Shown: positions 40,787-50,560 of the stretch, in pieces
Layout: every line of letters starts with the position of its first letter
How positions within the stretch are numbered: position 1 is the first letter of the stretch
The notes under the pieces: generated by a model
The model's input: the letters and a program-made list of their open reading frames with translations, nothing else
Told to the model about the DNA's origin: nothing
The model's database searches: none
Made by a program: the position numbers and the translations under genes
NCBI GenBank assembly: GCA_030844895.1
Contig: CM061233.1
Location: forward strand, 66,269,656-66,333,655
Direction: 5' to 3'
From: Ambrosia x helenae
Taxonomy: Eukaryota > Streptophyta > Magnoliopsida > Asterales > Asteraceae
DNA: 64,000 nucleotides

Positions 40787-41656
40787 TTTGAGATGAGTGC
40801 CATGGGTGAGCTTCAGTGTTTCCTTGGTCTTCAAGTGAAACAACTGCAAAATGGCACATTCATTCATCAAAACAAATATGTAAAGAATTTATTAACCAGA
40901 TTTGAGATGAATGATTGTAAGCCATGTAGCACACCCATGAGTACAGTCAAGCTGCTCACTATTGATGACAAGGATGAACTGGTTGATCAAACACATTATA
41001 GATGCATGATTGGGTCTTTACTGTACTTAACTGCATCTAGGCCAGACATTATGTTTGCTACCTATGTCTGTGCAAGATCCCAGGCTTCACCCCGAAAGTC
41101 AAACCTTATTGCTGTGAAAAGGATATTCAGATACCTCAAAGGTGCTCCCACACTTGGTATCTGGTATCCTGCTAATGGAAACATTGAGCTTTCAGGTTAT
41201 TCAGATAGTGACTTTGTTGGCTGTCACACCACAAGAAAATCCACATCAGGAGGGTGCCAATTTCTAGGGAATGCCTTAGTTTCCTGGCAAAGCAAAAAGC
41301 AGGCAGCTGTTTCAACCTCAACAGCTAAAGCTGAATACATTGCTGCTGCAAGCTGTACAGCCCAACTCATGTGGCTTCAAAATCAACTACTGGATTTTGG
41401 GATAACTGCACTTCAGACTCCACTCATGTTGGACAGTCAAGATGCTGAAAATATCATCAAGAATCCAGTCTCTCATTCCACTACCAAACACATTGACGTA
41501 AGACATCATTTTGTCAGAGACAGCTATGAAAAAGGTTTGATTTCTCTGCACCATGTTCCAACAGAGGATCAGTTGGCAGATGTGTTAACAAAAGCTTTAG
41601 ACACATCTACCTTTACAAATCTGATTTCCAGAATTGGTATGTTAAACATGGATTAA
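40787..41656 (+). CDS. copia-2 RT end and RNase H
   Basis: In frame with pol across the single TAG. FEMSAMGELQCFLGLQVKQL, CMIGSLLYLTASRPDIMF, YSDSDFVGCHTTRKSTSGG, STSTAKAEYIAAASC, MLDSQDAENIIKN and HIDVRHHFVRDSY. In STSTAKAEYI the usual Glu of TAEAEYIA is Lys, which may affect an RNase H active-site acid. Ends RIGMLNMD. Confidence 0.85.
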   Translation, partial: FEMSAMGELQCFLGLQVKQLQNGTFIHQNKYVKNLLTRFEMNDCKPCSTPMSTVKLLTIDDKDELVDQTHYRCMIGSLLYLTASRPDIMFATYVCARSQASPRKSNLIAVKRIFRYLKGAPTLGIWYPANGNIELSGYSDSDFVGCHTTRKSTSGGCQFLGNALVSWQSKKQAAVSTSTAKAEYIAAASCTAQLMWLQNQLLDFGITALQTPLMLDSQDAENIIKNPVSHSTTKHIDVRHHFVRDSYEKGLISLHHVPTEDQLADVLTKALDTSTFTNLISRIGMLNMD

Positions 41657-41720
41657 ACAAATAAATTTTTTTAATAAATCATAATAAAATGTTCAGAAAA
41701 TCAAAATTTATTCAAATAGC

Positions 41721-41851
41721 TGTTTGGTTGAAAAATCTGTTTATAACATCTGATCAGATAAAACAACCACTGTTTCATTCATATCCACTGTTGGTTGAAA
41801 AATCTGTTTCAAAACATCTGATCAGATAAAACAACTGTTAGTTGAAAAATC
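41721..41851 (+). repeat. Short tandem repeats in the copia-2 spacer
   Basis: Units containing GGTTGAAAAATCTGTTT and ACATCTGATCAGATAAAACA occur at about 41723-41766 and 41791-41834; a third, partial one follows to 41851, where it is cut by the chromovirus insertion. The core CTGATCAG is itself palindromic. Confidence 0.75.
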
Positions 41852-42058
41852 TGTCACACGCTCAAAATCCACTTGCGGAGTTTTACCGCGAGGCGCATGA
41901 CAAACCAGGATCCAAGTCAACGATCACAATAAACAAATCTAAATGAACATATGCAATTTCAAAAACATAGTTTAAAATCCCCAAGTACAGCGGAAGCTTA
42001 TTCTCAAAACATAATCCAAAAGTAACCCAAATATTCAATGTTTGAAAACCATGCAATC
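41852..42058 (-). repeat. Chromovirus 3' LTR, terminal part
   Basis: Minus strand ends GAGCGTGTGACA at 41852, a TG…CA LTR end. Separated from the rest of the LTR by copia-3; CAATC occurs on both sides of the copia element. Confidence 0.75.
42054..42058. repeat. Target-site duplication CAATC, left copy
   Basis: CAATC at 42054-42058 and again at 57187-57191, immediately outside the two copia-3 LTRs. Confidence 0.9.
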
Positions 42059-42551
42059 TGTAAGCGAAAGATTTTGACTAAAACAGGATTATTTGATCAT
42101 ACAAGTTACAAAACCAGGTGCGGAAACCCTAGCTTTGAACAAACTGATGTAAACTCAAATCAAAACACAATCAATATCATTTTCAAAGCTTTTCATAAAT
42201 TAACTTTTGCATAAACTTGATTACAATGACAATACGGTTAATCTAGATCAATTACAGACACTTTCAATCTAACCTGGAACCTGACCTCAAAACACACACA
42301 ACTAATAACTCTCTTACATTCACAAAAACACAAAATCTATATATAGAGTCTGCACATTCGCCCCTTTACTGTGGTCGAATGTGGAAGAGTTCCACATTCG
42401 CCCAGTAGAAGGTACGAATGTGTATCTTGATCAGCTTCCAATCTACCTTCGCCCACTAGCTATCAACCTTCGACCAGTCAGATTCTACCTTCTATCCATC
42501 AGCATCTAACATATGTTAATATCCAATCACTAGTCGCAAAACGCATCAACA
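42059..42551 (-). repeat. copia-3 3' LTR (493 bp)
   Basis: Minus strand begins TGTTGATGCG and ends CTTTCGCTTACA. A palindromic TATATATA at 42338-42345 may be the TATA box. Three TTCGCCC words at about 42356-42454. Confidence 0.95.
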
Positions 42552-42564
42552 AACTCCCCCTCGA
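42552..42564 (-). other. copia-3 polypurine tract
   Basis: Minus strand reads CGAGGGGGAGTT directly before the LTR. The stop codon of the extra ORF (42565-42567) directly abuts it, so coding sequence runs right up to the LTR. Confidence 0.85.
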
Positions 42565-45500
42565 CTATTGATTGGATTGTCTTCTCTTTTCGTCCATGGC
42601 TTTGTTCATCAGCTTAATTCTGAGCTGTTTCTTCTGCTCATTAGTCATTACAGGCTCAAACTTTCTCTTCACTGGTTTCGACACATTTGCCATTTTCACC
42701 GTCTTGCCAAGTTTATTCTCCAAATTACTCCCTGCATTAATATCATAAGCAAAACAAACTCCAACCACTTGAGTATACTTCCTTGCTTGATCAGCGTCTT
42801 TCGGCTCAAAGTAAATCGGATTATAGAAAAGCATGATGATGTCTTCAAAAGTACAATTAATCAACCACATCGGATCAAATACATGAACATGCTTGTATTT
42901 GTCCTTCCCGTCTCTCAACACTATCACTGCTTCAGCCTTCCTCCAATCATAATACCAGAAAATAAAATCAGCACTGAAATGTTGTGGCATGGGCATCAAA
43001 GGTATTTTTCTCATCACTTCAGGTGCCTTGTATATCAAAGTAACCCGCTTCAGCTTGGTTTGAGGATCAATATCCCTATGAACTTTCCTTCGGGGATATT
43101 GAGGCTTGAATCGATTCCATCTCGTTCTACTTTCCCAAACCAGCTTATCTGCACACCAACCGACATGAGTACCATTCACTGAAGCACCTGACATAGGGAA
43201 TCTGCATAGATCTCTGACCGCCCAGTACGGTAGAGTTAGCAAATCAATGAATCTGTTAAAATACAAGATCCCTGTTTCCCATTTAGCAGCTATGCACTTC
43301 AGCCTGCCCAAATATGTCCACCCGAGAGCTCTGCCTTTGAACTTAGCATTGTGAAATCTATAGAAGTTTCCTTGAGCTTCAGGCTTTGGTCGGTTTTCAT
43401 CCATTTCTCTCAATTTCTTCAAATAACTCTTCAATTCATCAGATTGATTTGAAGATCCTTGCTTATCAGCACCAAATACCTTCTCCACAAACTCTGCACT
43501 TCTTTGCTGTGCCTTTTTCTTCGCCGAATTATTTGGTGTCTCAGTGAAATCAGGAAATATCTCATCTTCATCTGTTTCTCTGAAGTACTGAGGAAACTCT
43601 TCATGAGTTATGTCTTCAACTTCCACTTCATCAAGCTCAGGAGTATTCTTATCATCTGAGTGACTTCCAATATCCTTTTCAGAAATATCTGGAATCGACT
43701 CATCTACAATAACCTCCTCAAATGTTTTCCCTACTCTCTGTGCAAGACCATCCAGAATTTCCTTTGCCACAGAAGCAGGTACTTCACCTTCTTCAAGATC
43801 AGGATCGTCGTATTCCAATTCATATCTCAAGTCATCTGTTTGGAATATCTCAGCAAAACATCCTGTGAACTCAATAGTCCATTCTCTTCTTTCCAACATA
43901 TCTTTATACACTTGTTTAGCATCATCTGATAAAGATCTCACCTTCTCATTCCAGAAGATACTTTCATCTGAATCAACGTTCTCACCTTTCTTCTTCTTTG
44001 AACTTGATTCTCCAGTACTCTTCTTTTTGGATGTTCTCTCTTCAAATGTAAACTTTGAAGTATCATCTCCTCCATCATCATCATCATCATCACTATCACT
44101 ATCATCCTCTTTCTGTCTCCCAGACCCTTCAACATCATCATCATCATCATTATCATCCTCATCATCACTTTTCTCTGACTCTTCATCATCCTCATCATCA
44201 TCTTTTTCTTCATCCGATTCAGACTGTTCATAGTCAACTTTCTCTTCTTCTTCTTCTTCTTTATCTTCTTCACCCTCCTTTAACTTGGGTGCAACATTGT
44301 ACAAATCATCAATCAAATCACTAAGGCGTTTGTTCTCAGCCCTTAGTTCTTTGTTGTCTTCTTTGATCAACTTAATCCTGTTCTTGTTCCTTGAACATTT
44401 ACCCTCAAGCTTCTTATTCTTTGCTTCAAGCTTCTTAACCTTCTCGTTAATCTCATCTTGATTTGACTTAGAAGCTACAACTATCTGAAGCATCTTTTCT
44501 TCATTCTGCTTGAACTTGGCTATTTCAGCTTGTTGAGCCACTATCATATTCATCATGTCATCCATTTTCTTGTTCACCTGCTTCATTACATCATCATCCA
44601 CAGTGACCTTCTTGGATTTGGATCTAGATGGCTCAACTTCCTTTTCTTTCTGAGGCTTTCTGAACATGTCAAGTACATTGTCCAGTGCAACATTTAGTTG
44701 ATCAGCTGATATTGTCTCTGCCTCTTTAGACTTCTTTTGCTTTTTGGTGACCGGTGAAGATAGCTTTGATGATGTACCAGCATCGGGTACTCTTTTTCCC
44801 TTCAACAGTTGTGCTAATTCTTTCTCTCTCAACTGTTTAGTACTTGTATTTTTAGACATGGTCTTGTGCTTTGGCTTGGGCAAGTTTACTACCACAGTCT
44901 CTCCAGTATTCAACTCATCCATATCAATGCCTAGTCCTTCATCTTCAACATTCAACGACTTCTTTCTTTTCTCAGCTTCCTCAATTGATTTGTTTAAAGA
45001 TTCAGACTCACCAACCATAGTGGCCTTACGTTTGGTGGCCCTAACATTCTCAGCATCAGAATCCCATCGTTCATCTTCCTCAGTTTCTTCTGAATCCACT
45101 GATTCTTCATCCACCAAACCAGTACCTTTCTTTGCAGTTGATTTCTTTCTCACCTCCTGTTGCTTAGAACTTCCTTGATCAGTCTTTCCCTTACCCTTCC
45201 CTTTGGCTCCGGGATTAACTACCTGTCTCTTCCTCTTAGTGCTCGCATCAACATACACCAAGGGATCATCATTATCAGAATCACTTTCGTCATGTCTTGC
45301 TCTGTTCTTGCCAGGATCAGTGTAATCCTGACTCGCCAAAGCTCCAAAAAGTCTCCTGTGAGGTGGCTTTTCATTGTCTGGCACACCCTTGTATCCTTTC
45401 ATTCTTACCAATGTACGAATGTTCATGTGATCTTGACCTAGGATCATAGTTGGATCCTTCTTCAATTCTGGATACTTATGGTCAAAGATCATCATGAGAA

Positions 45501-46194
45501 ACCTCGGATATAGCATGAATTGCTTCTTCTTCAATCCCTTTAACATCTCAAGCATGTGATCTAAAATCATACCAGATACGTTGAATGGTTTGTTGAGAGT
45601 CAACGCAACCATCAACGAGCTTAGACTTCTCCTCATCACATCATATCCACCGCTCACACATCCAAACACGTGGATTAAGACATGTGCAAAATATTTAAAC
45701 TGCACACTCAATTTCCCTTTGTACATCGAACCATCAGTAATAGCTCCCTTATACTTCATTCTAAGGAAACATGCTTTCTGTTCTGTCCAAGATAACTCCC
45801 TGGGATCTTCACTCACTTCAAACTTTATTTGGAGTGCTTCTCTAATATCAGACTCTGTAATAAACATCTCCAAGTCTTGTATCTTGCTTCTAATGATTGT
45901 CTGATTATCCCAGAAGTCATACTTTGCATTCTTGTAGAAGTCTTCAATGATGTCTTTGTAAATGATAGTCGGAGTAGCTAAAGCATAGACAATTCTGCTC
46001 CTCTTCAAGAATTCAATGATTCTAGTAAATTCTACATTCTTTTCCACATCGCCAAGATAAGCACAGCAGTTATGTGTTTTCTCAAACGGCCAGCTTATCG
46101 GTGTAGATGATTCTCCTTCCTGAATAGTCTCTGGAACTGGTTCTGAAATGATATTCTCCACTGGAGTCTCAATGTTCTCAGTTTGATCAGCCAT
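42565..46194 (-). CDS. copia-3 extra ORF: acidic coiled-coil protein (env position)
   Basis: Open for 1,209 codons from MADQTENIETPVEN; the frame extends 18 codons further to 46248, but the MADQ start looks more natural. N-terminal folded domain at about residues 40-270 (IIEFLKRSRIVYALATPTII, FMLYPRFLMMIFDHKYPEL). Basic, NLS-like KRKRQVVNPGAKGKGKGK follows. A long coiled coil (KVKKLEAKNKKLEGK … LRAENKRLSDLIDDL) leads into a strongly acidic Asp/Glu tract around residues 690-770. A second folded domain at about 950-1170 has FYRFHNAKFKGRALGWTYLG and FWYYDWRKAEAVIVLRDG. No signal peptide or membrane span. Same architecture as the broken ORF at 24986-28398. Composition suggests a nuclear or chromatin protein; this is inference. 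Confidence 0.8.
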   Translation of the reverse strand: MADQTENIETPVENIISEPVPETIQEGESSTPISWPFEKTHNCCAYLGDVEKNVEFTRIIEFLKRSRIVYALATPTIIYKDIIEDFYKNAKYDFWDNQTIIRSKIQDLEMFITESDIREALQIKFEVSEDPRELSWTEQKACFLRMKYKGAITDGSMYKGKLSVQFKYFAHVLIHVFGCVSGGYDVMRRSLSSLMVALTLNKPFNVSGMILDHMLEMLKGLKKKQFMLYPRFLMMIFDHKYPELKKDPTMILGQDHMNIRTLVRMKGYKGVPDNEKPPHRRLFGALASQDYTDPGKNRARHDESDSDNDDPLVYVDASTKRKRQVVNPGAKGKGKGKTDQGSSKQQEVRKKSTAKKGTGLVDEESVDSEETEEDERWDSDAENVRATKRKATMVGESESLNKSIEEAEKRKKSLNVEDEGLGIDMDELNTGETVVVNLPKPKHKTMSKNTSTKQLREKELAQLLKGKRVPDAGTSSKLSSPVTKKQKKSKEAETISADQLNVALDNVLDMFRKPQKEKEVEPSRSKSKKVTVDDDVMKQVNKKMDDMMNMIVAQQAEIAKFKQNEEKMLQIVVASKSNQDEINEKVKKLEAKNKKLEGKCSRNKNRIKLIKEDNKELRAENKRLSDLIDDLYNVAPKLKEGEEDKEEEEEEKVDYEQSESDEEKDDDEDDEESEKSDDEDDNDDDDDVEGSGRQKEDDSDSDDDDDDGGDDTSKFTFEERTSKKKSTGESSSKKKKGENVDSDESIFWNEKVRSLSDDAKQVYKDMLERREWTIEFTGCFAEIFQTDDLRYELEYDDPDLEEGEVPASVAKEILDGLAQRVGKTFEEVIVDESIPDISEKDIGSHSDDKNTPELDEVEVEDITHEEFPQYFRETDEDEIFPDFTETPNNSAKKKAQQRSAEFVEKVFGADKQGSSNQSDELKSYLKKLREMDENRPKPEAQGNFYRFHNAKFKGRALGWTYLGRLKCIAAKWETGILYFNRFIDLLTLPYWAVRDLCRFPMSGASVNGTHVGWCADKLVWESRTRWNRFKPQYPRRKVHRDIDPQTKLKRVTLIYKAPEVMRKIPLMPMPQHFSADFIFWYYDWRKAEAVIVLRDGKDKYKHVHVFDPMWLINCTFEDIIMLFYNPIYFEPKDADQARKYTQVVGVCFAYDINAGSNLENKLGKTVKMANVSKPVKRKFEPVMTNEQKKQLRIKLMNKAMDEKRRQSNQ

Positions 46195-48557
46195 CTGCAC
46201 ATCAAAGTTAGAAACAAACGTCAAAATACAAAATCGACAAAATATCAAAATTTAAGTTTTAAAGTTCTACATTCGCCCGTTTTGAACTGGTCGAATGTGA
46301 GTTTTAAGGTGCGAATGTGAAATTTTCTGGACGAATGTGAAAAGACATAGAATTTAAAATCACATTCGCCCGGTTTTAATATACATTCGCCCAAAATCTT
46401 CACCTTCGCCCGTTTTGTGGACCGAAGGTAAAAACCTGTTTATCCCCAAAATTCAAATTTTTGCCAATCATGTTTTTAACATGTAATTTTGATTAGGATG
46501 TGTCCTTCTGTGGCCGATCAACACTCGTCCATCATCAATTGTTCGTTAATTTCAATTTACATCGGTTTTAAAGACGAATTAGGTTAAAACTGTTTCATAC
46601 GATCAATTTACCAATCAAACAATGTTATTATCCTAATTCTATGAATCTTCTCCCCCTAAAACTGATGTATATTGAAATGCAATAAAAAAGAACAGACAAT
46701 TAACATCCTAAGACCCCCAAATGTGAAACCCTAAGTCCGGTTACAAAAACGACGATTCCGGCCTGTTTATAGCTCCATTACCTGTGGTTTTGATATAGAA
46801 ATGATCAGTAATTGACCAGGAATCAAATGCACAAGAACAAGGAATCAAAGCAACAAGGTTTGGTATCGAAGAAAAAATCTGAAAAATATATGAATGAGGG
46901 TTCGAACCTGACATTGGTATTTATAAGAAAGCCACATTCGCCCGTTTTATCGGTCGAAAGTAGGTCTATTTCACCTTCGTCCCAAATAAATGACCCGAAG
47001 GTGAAATTGTCACCCGAAGGTGAATTTTAGGATTTAAAATAGCCACATTCGTCCATGTTTAAACGGCCGAAGGAAAGATTTTTCCACATTCGACCCAATT
47101 AAGGGGCAAATGTGAAATGGAAAAATCTGAAAATTTTGCCAAATCACGAATTCGAATCCCGTTCAACATTTTTCAATATGTTAAACTTCCAAAACTCAAA
47201 TTTTCACTTTTTGAATGATACAAAGCCCAGATGGTGTTATCAAATCTCAGAAATTGACCAACAAGCATCCCCGGTTATCAAAAATAAAGCAGAAATGCAA
47301 AAATTTTGGGTTTTCTGAAATTTTATTAAAACACACCTAAAATCTTTTTGGATTTTGTATCTTTTTGACAATAAAAGTAAAATGCAACAAAGTAAAATGC
47401 ATCAAAGTAAATGAAAGCAGTAAACATTTTGTGATATCTGGTAAGAGGATCATATCAGTTTTCCGAGAAATCTGATCACACCGTTGATCTTTTTGTTTAA
47501 TATTATCATTAGAAACAATATGTGACACGGCAATTGCTGATATTGTGGTCCACGTAAGCTCACATGCAGACAATTACGCAATGCTTTAAAATGATACGAG
47601 TTAGATGTATTAGACTAACACATTGTGGTGCCCACACACATGACATACTCCCGTATCAAGTAATTGCACAAAGCTTCGTCGTAACGCGTGATTATGCCAA
47701 AGTTATCCGTAAACTTTACAAAGTATATAGCACAGAGGTGTACAGGTCAGCAAACGAATGCAGCAAAGTAACATGTGCGTATACACTAGGTTGAGGCGGA
47801 TATTAACCACTGATTTGCATCAGAAAGTCAATACGATGTAATAATGATCTTTGATCAATAAAACATAAAGTTCCTCAATTCGGTAACTTTCGGTTTTGGC
47901 ATTTAAGCTCTTTTTGCAAATATTCTGATGAAACTAGGTCCGTAAATCAATACGACAGAAGTTTAATCAGAATATCCCGGATAACCATAACATAACGACC
48001 CGAAACCTCAGATTTTGGCAATCCTATCAAACGAGATTACGGTACTAAGACCATATGTCCATGAGGTGTTCAGCCACGAACGCGTAGTTTGTTATGTTTG
48101 TATCACTAATGCACACAATATTTAGTCTACGAAGCCTATCAGCATATCACACGGAGTCAACATACGTCTCATTATACTATACAATTCTTTAGCCTGTGTC
48201 AGATCCCCACTGATGTACTATCATTTCCTCTTTTTATCCAGGAAATCATTTTGGTTTTTCTAATTTTTAGGTCTTTTGAAATTTTTCAATGTTTTTGGTT
48301 TTTCCAATAAAATGACTCCCCCTAAAATAAAGAATATATTTTTGGGTTTTTAATTTTTCTGAAAAACAAAACAAAAATTTGAAAGAAACAATCCACTTGA
48401 AAGCATCAACTTCTTTAAGGATTAAACAATCCCCTCGAAAGCATCAACTTCTTTGAGGATTATGATAGAAAAGAGAAATTCCCAATTAGCAAAGAGAAAT
48501 TCCCAATTAGCAAAATATTAAAAACTAAAACTAAAAAACGATAAACCGAGGTGCCGA
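46195..48557 (-). other. copia-3 spacer between pol and the extra ORF
   Basis: About 2.3 kb without a credible gene. The segments 46260-46440 and 46930-47115 hold several hairpin units built on ATTCGCCC/CGAATG or CTTCGCCC/CGAAG. The rest (47120-48550) is AT-rich, with a short direct repeat near 48385-48460 (CCACTTGAAAGCATCAACTT) and another near 48470-48515 (AAAGAGAAATTCCCAATTAG). It presumably contains the promoter or leader for the extra ORF. Confidence 0.6.
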
Positions 48558-50063
48558 TTAGTCCTGTTTTTCTTTTATATTGTTTACTTTTAAAAGATAT
48601 TCAAAGCGGGATCTGTCAAAAGCTTTTGTAAACAAATCTGCACGTTGGTAGTCAGTATGGATTTTGACCATATCTATCAATTCCTTAGCGTAACAATCAC
48701 GGATAAAATGATATTTGATCCGGATATGTTTCGCTTTAGAATGATTTTCAGTATTTTTAGTTAATGCAATTGCGGCTTCATTGTCACAGTGTATAGGGGT
48801 TTTAAGAAACTGCAAACCGTAATCCACCATCTGCTGTTGGATCCAGAGTACTTGCGAACAACAACTCGAGGCTGCAATGTACTCAGCTTCACAGGTAGAC
48901 AGCGCCACGGAAGTCTGTTTCTTGCATTGCCAGGTAATTAACCTGCTCCCTAAAAACTGGCAACCAGCTGTAGTTGATTTGCTATCTTTGTCACAGCTGC
49001 CCCAATCTGCATCACTAAAAGCAATAAAATCAAAATCATCATCATTAGGGTACCAAAGTCCTTTTGAGGGACAACCCTTCAGATATCGAAGGATACGCTT
49101 GACCGCCGTCAGATGACTTTGTTTCGGCTTCGATTGGTAGCGAGCACAGAGACACGTTGCATACATAATGTCTGGTCGAGATGCCGTCAAATACATCAGA
49201 GATCCGATGATTGCTCTGTATGTAAATGGATCCGTCAGCTCCCCCTTAGCGTCCACTCCAATCCCGTGATTGGGTTGAATCGGGGTATCCATCGGCTTAG
49301 AGTCCTTCATCTGGAATCGGCTCAAGATGTCGGATACATATTTCGTCTGGTGAATGAAGATCCCGTCGGGTCTTTGGTCCACCTGCAAGCCGAGGAAAAA
49401 CTGCATCTCCCCCATTGCGCTCATTTCGAACTTTTCTTGCATGACAGTTTCGAATTCCCTGCATAAAAGTTCGTTAGTTGAACCAAATATTATATCATCA
49501 ACGTAAATCTGCACTAGAAGCAAATCATCTCCTGTCTTCTTCGTGAAGAGGGTGCAATCGACGAGGCCGCGCTTAAATCCTTTGGAGATGAGGTATGTAC
49601 TTAGCTCCTCGTACCACTGTCTCGGAGCCTGGTGCAAACCATATAGAGCTTTGTTCAGCACGTAGACCTTATCCCGGTGGATTGGGTCCTCAAAGCCTGG
49701 TGGCTGCCCGACATAAACCTCTTCCTTGACTTTCCCGTACAAAAATGCGCTCTTGACGTCCATTTGATAAACTTTGAATTTCTTGTATGAAGCAAACGCA
49801 AGGAACATCCGAATAGCTTCAATCCTTGCTACCGGTGCATAGATTTCGTTGTAATCAATCCCTTCGATTTGATGGAAACCCTGCACGACCAATCTGGCTT
49901 TGTTACGAACAATAACCCCACGATCATCCTTTTTGCACTTAAACACCCATTTAGTGCCTATTTTCTTCCTTCCCGGTGGCAAATCCGTGAGCGTCCAAAC
50001 TCCCAATTTCTGGAATTGTAATAACTCTTCCTGCATGGCTTCAACCCAGGCATCTTCATTCAA
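48558..50063 (-). CDS. copia-3 pol: RT and RNase H
   Basis: 501 codons, in frame with the piece upstream across a TAG at 50091-50093 (CAG to TAG would explain it). RT: WVFKCKKDDRGVIVRNKAR, ALYGLHQAPRQWYEELSTY and catalytic YVDDIIFGST. RNase H: FSDADWGSCDKDSKSTTAG, LSTCEAEYIAASSC, IHCDNEAAIAL and HIRIKYHFIRDCY with its acidic residues present. Ends NNIKEKQD. The start is the first Met after the stop and is not biologically meaningful. Confidence 0.9.
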   Translation of the reverse strand: MNEDAWVEAMQEELLQFQKLGVWTLTDLPPGRKKIGTKWVFKCKKDDRGVIVRNKARLVVQGFHQIEGIDYNEIYAPVARIEAIRMFLAFASYKKFKVYQMDVKSAFLYGKVKEEVYVGQPPGFEDPIHRDKVYVLNKALYGLHQAPRQWYEELSTYLISKGFKRGLVDCTLFTKKTGDDLLLVQIYVDDIIFGSTNELLCREFETVMQEKFEMSAMGEMQFFLGLQVDQRPDGIFIHQTKYVSDILSRFQMKDSKPMDTPIQPNHGIGVDAKGELTDPFTYRAIIGSLMYLTASRPDIMYATCLCARYQSKPKQSHLTAVKRILRYLKGCPSKGLWYPNDDDFDFIAFSDADWGSCDKDSKSTTAGCQFLGSRLITWQCKKQTSVALSTCEAEYIAASSCCSQVLWIQQQMVDYGLQFLKTPIHCDNEAAIALTKNTENHSKAKHIRIKYHFIRDCYAKELIDMVKIHTDYQRADLFTKAFDRSRFEYLLKVNNIKEKQD

Positions 50064-50560
50064 AGCGTCCTTGTATGTCCTTGGCTCTACCTACGACACA
50101 TAACACGCAAACGACCAATCATTTTGACTAGCAGATTTTTGAATTTTGGCATATAATGCTAAAGCACCAAAACTCTCTGGCAAGTTAACACTTTTCAGCT
50201 GCCCTCTGGTCATAACACCACTTCCAGGATCACCGATAACTTGCTCCAGCGGGTGAATACGATGAATCCGAGATTCCGGATAATCAGGTACAGGAATTCC
50301 CGTCTGAGCAGTCAAGTTTTCTACAGCATCCAGATCATTACCCGTGTTTGATGATGAAGCAACATCTGGGTTGGAGTTGGGTTCACTGGCAAGGCCTCTG
50401 GTTCTTCTGCATGTTCAAGAATGACTTCTTCAAATTGTTCAACTTCAGATTCTGAAGAGTCTAATGAAGTTGAAGCCTCTTGAAACACATCTTCCTCTTG
50501 TATAGGAGCGTTGGTATCATTAGAAGCTGGTAGGGGTTCACGGTGATTGGACGCACCAAC
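50064..50560 (-). pseudogene. copia-3 pol linker with two frame breaks and a stop
   Basis: Joins integrase to RT. After a shift near 50550 the reading continues REPLPASNDTNAPIQEEDVF and VEQFEEVILEHAEEPEAL. A second shift near 50370 leads to PVPDYPESRIHRIHPLEQVI and SGVMTRGQLKSVNLPESFGA, then a TAG. The segment is the usual variable linker before the copia RT domain. Confidence 0.75.

Larger units (their letters stand above)
34327..41851 (+). mobile_element. SIRE-like Ty1/copia element (copia-2), cut off at the 3' side
   Basis: 5' LTR, primer site, gag and pol are present in order and nearly intact. After pol about 195 bp of spacer remain, then a chromovirus LTR end begins at 41852. The extra ORF and 3' LTR expected by comparison with copia-1 are missing here. 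They probably lie beyond the right edge of the window, after the inserted chromovirus. AAATC at 41847-41851 would be the left target duplication of that insertion. Confidence 0.85.

Noticed and set aside
43865..44324. Ser-rich and His-rich plus-strand frames
   Set aside because: Shadows of the Asp/Glu-rich tract of the extra ORF on the other strand.
42565..46194. Retroviral envelope protein
   Set aside because: No signal peptide, membrane span or furin-like pattern; composition is acidic coiled-coil.
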